64,000 nucleotides of DNA, taken from Planctomycetota bacterium (GTDB lineage: Bacteria; Planctomycetota; Planctomycetia; Pirellulales; Thermoguttaceae). The notes under the pieces are model-generated. The model did not search any database, was not told where the DNA came from, and saw nothing but the letters and a program-made list of their open reading frames with translations. Location: NCBI GenBank assembly GCA_029550925.1, contig JAKPGL010000032.1:1-64000 (forward strand), read 5' to 3'. Below are positions 58,400 through 64,000 of this stretch, in pieces (the first letter of the stretch is position 1; every line of letters begins with the position of its first letter). A program made the translations under genes and the position numbers.

Positions 58400-58432
58400 C
58401 CAGTCTAATGGACTGGGTTACAACACAGCATC
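58400..58432 (+). repeat. Short palindromic repeat, family P5, unit 2
   Basis: CCAGTCTAATGGACTGGGTT is an inverted repeat (CCAGTC/GACTGG). The following ACAACACAG is shared with the copy at 43437. Confidence 0.65.
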
Positions 58433-58655
58433 TTTCATTGGATGAACTCTTACCGCTCCGCCCATCCGCCCGCCTATAGACACGCCCCACCGTCTTGGAT
58501 AGCATAATTGCCAGGCGGCAATTTTTTCAAATGCGGAGTCGTTGCGAGCGGAGATGGCGGCTGGCGTCGTTAAAGCGGCTTTTTGTACACAAGCATTTAT
58601 CGGAAAACGCCTCTTTGGGAAGGTCTTTCTACTGCGTTCTTTGAGGAGAATTCTC

Positions 58656-59837
58656 ATGAACATGCGTATTTCTCGTCGGCAACTGTTGCAAGGGGCGGCA
58701 GCGGCTACCGCAAGCTGGAGCATCGGATGGATCTGGACAAGGCGGGCGCAGGCAGCACCGAAAATCGAACTGCTGGAAACCAAGGTCATTTCGCATCAAT
58801 CGGATCTTTATCACGGTTGGCCCACCGTGGCCCGCCGACGCAACGGCCAATTGCTTTTGGTCTATTCCGGCGGCCGGGAAGAACATGTCTGCCCGTTCGG
58901 CAGGGTGGAAATGATGCGATCCGACGATGAAGGCCAGACCTGGGGGTGGCCCTGTGTGCTGATGGATACCGAAATCGACGACCGCGACGCCGGCGTGCTG
59001 GAAACCGCCCAGGGCAGCATCCTGGTAACTACGTTCACTTCGTTGGCCTATGAAAGCATCTTGACCCGGGAGGAACGCCGCCTGGCCGAGGGCAAACCAA
59101 GCTGGGCCCCAGCTCGGCTTCGTCGTTGGCAGGCCGCCCACCGACGGTTGCCCGCAGAAAAGCGGGATGCGATGCTCGGCCAATGGATGCTCCGATCCAC
59201 CGACGGCGGCGCCACCTGGTCTGCCCCGTATCGGCTTCCGGTCAATAGTCCTCATGGGCCGTTCCAACTCCGAGACGGTCGCTTGCTCTATGCAGGCAAA
59301 GAACTTTGGCACGCCAAGGAACGAAATGGCGTGTGCGAATCGACCGACGACGGACAAACCTGGAAATGGATTGCCGAAATCCCCACCCGGCCCGGCGACG
59401 ACCATCGTGAATATCACGAGCTGCACGGGGTCGAATCGGCCGACGGTCGCTTGGTCGTCCAAATCCGAAACCACAACAAAGCCAACCCAAGTGAAACCCT
59501 TCAGACCCATTCGACCGACGGCGGCAAAACCTGGGCGGTACCCTATGAGATCGGCGTTTGGGGGTTGCCGTCGCACCTGCTTCGGCTCCGAGACGATCGG
59601 CTTCTGATGACCTACGGGCATCGTCGGCCGCCCTTTGGTGTGCAGGCCCGGCTGAGCGAAGACCACGGCCAGCACTGGTCCGAAGCGATCCTGATCGCCC
59701 AGGACGGCGTTGGCGGCGACCTGGGCTATCCCAGCACGGTGCAACTATCGGACGGCTCGCTGCTTACGGTTTGGTACGAACTCATGAAAGACAATCCTCG
59801 GGCCGTGCTACGACAGGCAAAATGGAAATTGGTGTAA
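58656..59837 (+). CDS. Tat-exported sialidase-like beta-propeller
   Basis: The 393-residue protein starts at MNMRISRRQLLQG with TTGAGGAGAATTCTC upstream. SRRQLLQG followed by a hydrophobic stretch is a twin-arginine signal. The mature part is a sialidase-type six-bladed propeller with Asp-box repeats: SDDEGQTWGW, STDGGATWSAP, STDDGQTWKW and STDGGKTWAVP. A first-blade arginine (GGRE) could be part of the active site. The substrate may be a sialic acid or another acidic sugar. The stop codon lies within the left end of a P2 element. Confidence 0.88.
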   Translation: MNMRISRRQLLQGAAAATASWSIGWIWTRRAQAAPKIELLETKVISHQSDLYHGWPTVARRRNGQLLLVYSGGREEHVCPFGRVEMMRSDDEGQTWGWPCVLMDTEIDDRDAGVLETAQGSILVTTFTSLAYESILTREERRLAEGKPSWAPARLRRWQAAHRRLPAEKRDAMLGQWMLRSTDGGATWSAPYRLPVNSPHGPFQLRDGRLLYAGKELWHAKERNGVCESTDDGQTWKWIAEIPTRPGDDHREYHELHGVESADGRLVVQIRNHNKANPSETLQTHSTDGGKTWAVPYEIGVWGLPSHLLRLRDDRLLMTYGHRRPPFGVQARLSEDHGQHWSEAILIAQDGVGGDLGYPSTVQLSDGSLLTVWYELMKDNPRAVLRQAKWKLV

Positions 59838-60018
59838 AAATTAGCCGAATGCAGTACCTTGTCACTGCCGCTCAAGCGCCCCATCTAGGCTTCTTGCAGC
59901 CTCTACTTGGGAGGAATAACAATGTAGCCGCCTCATAGGACCCTGGATTCCAGCTAGAGCGGCAGTGACAATATCGGGCAAATTTCGAGCCTCCTTTGCA
60001 TTCGGCTAAAATGTTACC
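59834..60018 (-). repeat. 185-bp MITE-like element, family P2, copy 3
   Basis: In reverse orientation this copy aligns with the P2 elements at 45531 and 62758. Its inner inverted repeat TTGTCACTGCCGCT (59858-59871, approximately) pairs perfectly with AGCGGCAGTGACAA (59958-59971). No target duplication is seen, and one end is mutated, so it is older. The first TAA of this end is the stop codon of the sialidase-like gene. Confidence 0.85.
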
Positions 60019-60069
60019 GATATGCGATAACGATATGCGAGCGACGTGCAATAGATAGGAGACCTAGCA

Positions 60070-61338
60070 ATGGCTACTTTCGGCAATCTGACGCGACGAG
60101 ATTGGCTTCGGCTGACGGCGGCTTTTGGCGCTGGCGGCCTTTTTGGTTCTAGCGGGCTTCGGGCGGCCCCACCCGACACGAAACTGCCCCCTTGCCGGGC
60201 AATTACCAAGGGACCGAAGTTCCACTGGTTCGGCTACTACGACAAATGGCAGTTCGATCCCACGGATCGCTATGTGCTGGGCATGGAGGTGGATTTCGAG
60301 CATCGCTCGCCCAAGCCCGACGATGTGGTCCGGATCGGCATGATCGACCTGGCCGACGGCGACCGTTGGACCGAACTGGGCGTCAGCACGGCCTGGTGCT
60401 GGCAGCAGGGATGTATGCTTCAGTGGCGGCCCGGTTTCGCCGACGAAATCCTCTGGAACGATCGGCAAAAGGACCGCTATGTTTGCCATATTCTGAACAT
60501 AAAGACCGGCCAGAAGCGGACCCTGCCGATGGCCATCTACGCTGTTAGTCCCGACGGCCGATGGGCCGTTAGCACCGATTTTCGCCGCCTGGGCGACATG
60601 CGTCCCGGCTACGGCTATAACGGCATCCCCGACCCCTACGCCGACCAATTGGCGCCGAAAGATTCCGGCATTTGGCGGGTCGATCTCCAGAGCGGCAAAA
60701 CGGAGCTGATCATCAGCCTGGCCGAGGTGGCCAAGATACCGTGGCCGCAGGCCGAGTTCGGCCAATCGAAGCATTGGTTCAACCACTTGCTGGTCAATCC
60801 GGATGGAAGTCGGTTTGTGTTCCTCCACCGTTGGCGTCTGCCTGAGAAGCCGGGGCATAGGACACGAATGATCACCGCCGCTCCGGACGGCTCTAATCTC
60901 CGGATTATCGACGACAACGGCGTGACGAGCCATTTCATCTGGCGGGACCCGAAACATATCCTGGTTTGGACCCGCAAACGAAAACCGGACGGCTTCCTCC
61001 TGTTGGAAGATAGTCCTGGCGGCAGCGTGGAAGAAGTCCTGATGACCGGCGACGGCCATTGCAACTACCTGCCTAACCCTCGATGGTTCGTCTCCGACAC
61101 CTATCCGGACCGGGAGCGCAAACAGAATCTCTATCTTTACGATACCGAGCGGAAAGAGCGTATCCCGTTGGGTGGGTTTTATCAAGGGCCCGAGTATCGA
61201 CAGCCGCCGTTCTATGAATGGCGCTGCGACCTGCATCCGCGCACCAGCCGCACCGGTAGATACATTTGTATCGACTCGGTCCACGAAGCCGGCCGACAAC
61301 TCTATCTGATTGACCTTAGCAACATCATCCAGGCTTGA
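60070..61338 (+). CDS. Tat-exported oligogalacturonide-lyase-like beta-propeller
   Basis: The 422-residue protein begins with LTRRDWLRLTAAFGAGGLFG, a twin-arginine signal. The mature part is a WD40/TolB-like propeller resembling oligogalacturonate lyases: KFHWFGYYDKWQFDPTDRYV, AVSPDGRWAV and HWFNHLLVNPDGSRFVFLHR. Repeated His residues could bind a metal as in that family. Substrate and activity are inferred. Its stop abuts the stop of the convergent PEP-CTERM gene. Confidence 0.82.
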   Translation: MATFGNLTRRDWLRLTAAFGAGGLFGSSGLRAAPPDTKLPPCRAITKGPKFHWFGYYDKWQFDPTDRYVLGMEVDFEHRSPKPDDVVRIGMIDLADGDRWTELGVSTAWCWQQGCMLQWRPGFADEILWNDRQKDRYVCHILNIKTGQKRTLPMAIYAVSPDGRWAVSTDFRRLGDMRPGYGYNGIPDPYADQLAPKDSGIWRVDLQSGKTELIISLAEVAKIPWPQAEFGQSKHWFNHLLVNPDGSRFVFLHRWRLPEKPGHRTRMITAAPDGSNLRIIDDNGVTSHFIWRDPKHILVWTRKRKPDGFLLLEDSPGGSVEEVLMTGDGHCNYLPNPRWFVSDTYPDRERKQNLYLYDTERKERIPLGGFYQGPEYRQPPFYEWRCDLHPRTSRTGRYICIDSVHEAGRQLYLIDLSNIIQA

Positions 61339-62697
61339 TCATTGCCGCCGCCAGACCAATAGTCCCAGTACAGCGAAACCGAAGGCGGCCAAGATTCCTG
61401 TAGCCGGTTCCGGCACAGGATTGGCGATGATCTGAAGCCCGGCGATCCGAGCCCGGTCGTCCAGCGGCGTGTTGCCGTTGGTTAGATACACGTTAAAGTT
61501 CGGCCCGAAGAAATCGCCCAGGACCACATAGTTGCTGGTCCAACCCAGTTCCAGGGCGGCAATGGCTTCGTCCTGCGTGCGGGCGGTGCTTTCCACCAGA
61601 CCAAGACTGGGCGTGTAATTGCTCCCCTGGGCTTCATAGGCCCACTTGGTATTGCTATTGCCCAGCGAATCCGTTACCCGGATCTCAAACGCCCCGCCGC
61701 TATCCGTGTCGTAATAAACAATCACCTTGTAGCCGAACGGATTGGCAAACGCCTCGTCCAGCCCCACCACCCGGACCGGATTGCCAGCCGCATTGTCCAA
61801 ATAGCCTTTCAGCAGCAGGCCGTCCTGGGTGCTGGTATCCGCCCCGGAGTACCAGGTATTGGACACATCGACGGTGATCCGGGCGGTGGTATCCACGCCA
61901 TTAGAATCTTTTAACGTCAGATTGAAGACATCCGGATTGTTCCAGGCTGGGCCCATGATATTGTTCCAATTCGGCAGAGGCACAGCCCCGGCGGTGCCGG
62001 TAACCTGATAGGCGCCGTAATCGTTCGACCCGCCGCCCACGAAATTCACGCTGATCCGGCCGCTCGATAGCGGCGGTTGGCCTTCGTCTATATCCAGATG
62101 GAACACCCGATCCCCATTAGCGCCGCTGGGATAGCCGTTGTGCAAAATCAGCGTGGTATCCCCCACTCCGTTGGCCCCGGAACTGTAGGCTACACCCCAG
62201 GGATAGGCCATGTTGTTGGTCGTATTGGAAGTAACAAATCCGTTGCCCGCCGCGCCGACATCAAACCCATAGACTTTGTTCGGGGCCAATTTGACCGGCA
62301 GATCGAAAATAAACGTGATATAATCCCCCGGAACAATCGAAACCGCATTGGCCGTTTCCGTAAAGACCGGCGTAAAGGTCGTGCCGCTGACTTCGCCGAC
62401 TCGAATGGTAAACGTCGTCCCGGTGGTGGTATTGTTGAGATTTTGGAGTGTAACCGCTTTGAGCGTATAACCACCTGAATAGGCGCCGGTGGTAAAGGTC
62501 TGGCCTTGTACGGGGCGGTTGGACCAGATGTGGCCCTGGTCGCCGCCGAGGTCTTGCCCGCCCACCAGTTGGGCAATGTCCGCTCCATCTACGGTGGGCG
62601 CGGTTTGCGAGACCTGCATGATAGCCCCTTGCGTCTGGCCGAGCCACGTAAGGCCGAAATAACCGAGCCCCATCACCAGCAAAACGATTCGTTTCAT
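61339..62697 (-). CDS. PEP-CTERM exported protein
   Basis: The 452-residue protein starts at MKRIVLLVMGLGYFG with AGGAGGGTATGCC upstream, nearly the same leader as the LamG/PEP-CTERM gene. After a signal peptide the mature part is beta-rich with Asn/Gly/Thr-rich segments. NPVPEPATGILAAFGFAVLG followed by an RR end is the sorting signal for exosortase. No recognised catalytic domain. Its 3' end touches that of the lyase-like gene. Confidence 0.86.
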   Translation of the reverse strand: MKRIVLLVMGLGYFGLTWLGQTQGAIMQVSQTAPTVDGADIAQLVGGQDLGGDQGHIWSNRPVQGQTFTTGAYSGGYTLKAVTLQNLNNTTTGTTFTIRVGEVSGTTFTPVFTETANAVSIVPGDYITFIFDLPVKLAPNKVYGFDVGAAGNGFVTSNTTNNMAYPWGVAYSSGANGVGDTTLILHNGYPSGANGDRVFHLDIDEGQPPLSSGRISVNFVGGGSNDYGAYQVTGTAGAVPLPNWNNIMGPAWNNPDVFNLTLKDSNGVDTTARITVDVSNTWYSGADTSTQDGLLLKGYLDNAAGNPVRVVGLDEAFANPFGYKVIVYYDTDSGGAFEIRVTDSLGNSNTKWAYEAQGSNYTPSLGLVESTARTQDEAIAALELGWTSNYVVLGDFFGPNFNVYLTNGNTPLDDRARIAGLQIIANPVPEPATGILAAFGFAVLGLLVWRRQ

Positions 62698-62757
62698 GGC
62701 ATACCCTCCTTTTGAAAGATCTGGGAAACACCTAGTTAACAGATACATTTTTCATTT

Positions 62758-62953
62758 GTAACATTTCAGCCGAATGCAAAGGAGGCTTATTTTAGGAAGA
62801 AATTTATCCAGCATTGTCATTCCCGCGCAAGCTCTCAATCCAAGGGCTAATGTGGCGGCTACATTGTTATTCCTCCTATGTAGCGGCTGCAAGACGCCTG
62901 GATTGGGCGATTGCGCAGGAATGACAAAGTACTGCATTCGGCTAAAATGTTAC
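62758..62953 (+). repeat. 196-bp MITE-like element, family P2, copy 2
   Basis: The ends are GTAACATTTCAGCCGAATGC and GCATTCGGCTAAAATGTTAC. A perfect 8-bp target duplication, TTTCATTT, is at 62750-62757 and 62954-62961. The inner stem pairs TTGTCATTCCCGCGCAA (62814-62830) with TTGCGCAGGAATGACAA (62911-62927), 16 of 17 positions. Confidence 0.92.
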
Positions 62954-62963
62954 TTTCATTTTA

Positions 62964-63055
62964 AGAAGCTCTAACAAAACGGCCTTTGCTACTCACTTCC
63001 TCCAGGGAGGGAGAATAGGTCGAATCTTTTGGGTCTCCGTTTTGTTACAGCCTCT
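62964..63055 (+). repeat. 92-bp inverted-repeat element, family P3, copy 2
   Basis: The left end AGAAGCTCTAACAAAACG pairs with CGTTTTGTTACAGCCTCT. The core GAGAATAGGTCGAATCTTTT equals that of the copy at 34543. Confidence 0.75.
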
Positions 63056-63459
63056 AAGCCCCCCTCCCCGCCGCCTCTTTTGTGTTCTTCTGGAAGCAAG
63101 CCCCCAAAGGGCGATTATATCCTCTTTAGAACTTCGACCGCAAGAATTTTGCCAATTCAGGTAGGCTTTTATGTGGTCCCCCCTTCCCCAATCTCCCTGG
63201 TCTTCGTGGAGAATAGCCCCCTTGGCAAAAATGCTCCTCTGGGATACAAAAAAGTGGCGTCTGTTCTCCGTCGGAAAGCACCTCTCTAAGGTGAGAGGGG
63301 CAATCCGGGCGATAGTCTGGTGGGAGGAGACGCCCTGAAAGAGGGCCGGGACTGGAAGCCGATCTCTCGAGCCAACCTCTTCGGAAACAAGCCCCTGCCC
63401 ACACGGATTCATTCCTGTCTGATTATCATGTCTGTTTCGGTTCTGGCGAGGCGAGCATC

Positions 63460-64000
63460 ATGCAACTGACGCAGGAGCAACAGGAGGCCATTCGGCAGCG
63501 GCGGGTGTCGGTGGCGCTGTCGGCCGGTGCCGGGTGCGGCAAAACGCATGTGTTGACCGAGCGGTTTTTGAGCTACCTGGACCCGACGGCAACCGGCGGC
63601 CCCGCAGCCCGGCTGAGCGAACTGGCGGCCATCACCTTTACCGAACGGGCGGCCCGGGAAATGCGAGTTCGCATCCGACGGGCTTGCCGGGCCAGGCTTC
63701 TGACGGTTGACGACGAGCAGAACGCCCTTCATTGGTTGGGCCTGCTTCGGGAGTTGGACTCGGCCCGCATCAGCACCATCCATTCCTTTTGCAGCCAATT
63801 ACTTCGGCGACACGCCGTCGAGGCCGGCCTGGATCCCCATTTCCGGGTGCTCACTGAACCGGAAGCCGAGACCCTCCTTTTGGAACTGCTGGACGATACG
63901 CTCCGCAGCCGACTGGCCCAACAGCAGGAACCGCTACTGGAACTTTTGACCAGTTATAGCCTCCAGACCGTGCGCGACATGGTGCAGGAGCTTCTGGACC
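63460..64000 (+). CDS. UvrD/AddA-type superfamily 1 helicase (N-terminal part, cut by window end)
   Basis: One hundred and eighty codons are visible from ATG 63460, which follows GAGGCGAG; the gene continues past the window. MQLTQEQQEAIRQRR is the Q-motif region. SAGAGCGKTHVLTERF is Walker A. AITFTERAAREMRVRIRRAC is motif Ia and TIHSFCSQLLRRHA is motif Ic. The spacing suits AddA-type helicase-nucleases of recombination repair. A partner addB and the nuclease domain cannot be seen. Confidence 0.88.
   Translation, partial: MQLTQEQQEAIRQRRVSVALSAGAGCGKTHVLTERFLSYLDPTATGGPAARLSELAAITFTERAAREMRVRIRRACRARLLTVDDEQNALHWLGLLRELDSARISTIHSFCSQLLRRHAVEAGLDPHFRVLTEPEAETLLLELLDDTLRSRLAQQQEPLLELLTSYSLQTVRDMVQELLD

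Larger units (their letters stand above)
58285..58655. other. Intergenic region with tandem P5 palindromes
   Basis: The 371-bp gap holds two tandem units, each with a CCAGTCTAA-type palindrome (58348-58369 and 58400-58432). They share the pattern CTGTCC..C.CGGC upstream, so a unit of about 50-60 bp was duplicated. No gene is supported. Confidence 0.5.
62698..63459. other. Long intergenic region with P2 and P3 elements
   Basis: The 762-bp gap holds a P2 element (62758-62953) directly followed by a P3 element (62964-63055). The remaining about 400 bp before the helicase gene has a weak hairpin near 63280-63300 and no supported gene. Confidence 0.5.

Overview
The window is a gene-dense stretch from a Gram-negative bacterium that looks like a planctomycete, probably of the Pirellulales type. 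I infer this from content: a prepilin-like DUF1559 protein, two PEP-CTERM exported proteins, a Minf_1886-family protein, many small lipoproteins with carboxypeptidase-regulatory-like folds, Tat-exported glycan-related beta-propellers, and an ExbB/ExbD operon with a giant TPR protein. HldE implies heptose-containing surface glycans. Forty-four protein genes are supported. I see no rRNA, tRNA, CRISPR array or intact transposase.

Layout. 0.2-7.4 kb (minus): TPR protein, ExbB, ExbD and a membrane-anchored, proline-rich toroid protein in one operon. 7.9-10 kb: lipoprotein and BON-domain protein. 10.7-16.2 kb (minus): large DExH helicase, then nifU-nifS for Fe-S assembly. 16.8-18.9 kb: small lipoproteins and DUF1559. 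19.2-24.1 kb: a LamG/PEP-CTERM protein overlapping a GH43/32-like protein, with a divergent XylR-type regulator. 24.2-27.8 kb: two lipoproteins and a FlgI-like/HEAT lipoprotein. 28-33.9 kb: SMC and a KamA-family radical SAM enzyme. 34-39.9 kb: a PH-like membrane protein, a planctomycete-type exported protein, and a GAF/sigma-54 activator coupled to a YkgJ-type Cys-cluster protein. 40.2-43.3 kb: two Spy/LTXXQ-like periplasmic paralogs and gdhA. 43.6-47.5 kb: GH99-like and GH-A-like exported proteins around a DUF4405 membrane protein. 47.6-52.8 kb (minus): RicT/PSP1, Minf_1886 protein, small membrane protein, esterase, TrmH-type methyltransferase, spermidine-synthase-like protein. 53.3-56.2 kb (minus): ABC ATPase, FtsX permease and a DUF3299-like protein. 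56.8-62.7 kb: hldE, sialidase-like and lyase-like Tat proteins, a second PEP-CTERM protein. From 63.46 kb: the start of an AddA/UvrD-type helicase, cut by the window end.

The most unusual content is non-coding. Several families of short non-autonomous palindromic elements are dispersed through intergenic DNA. One is 125 bp (2 copies, 98% identical, one with a 6-bp target duplication). One is about 195 bp (3 copies, two with perfect 8-bp target duplications and compensatory changes in an internal stem). One is about 91 bp (2 copies). Shorter palindromes also recur. Two regulatory arrays stand out: TCGGCA/TGCCGA dyads before gdhA, and four 17-20 bp iterons before the sigma-54 activator gene.
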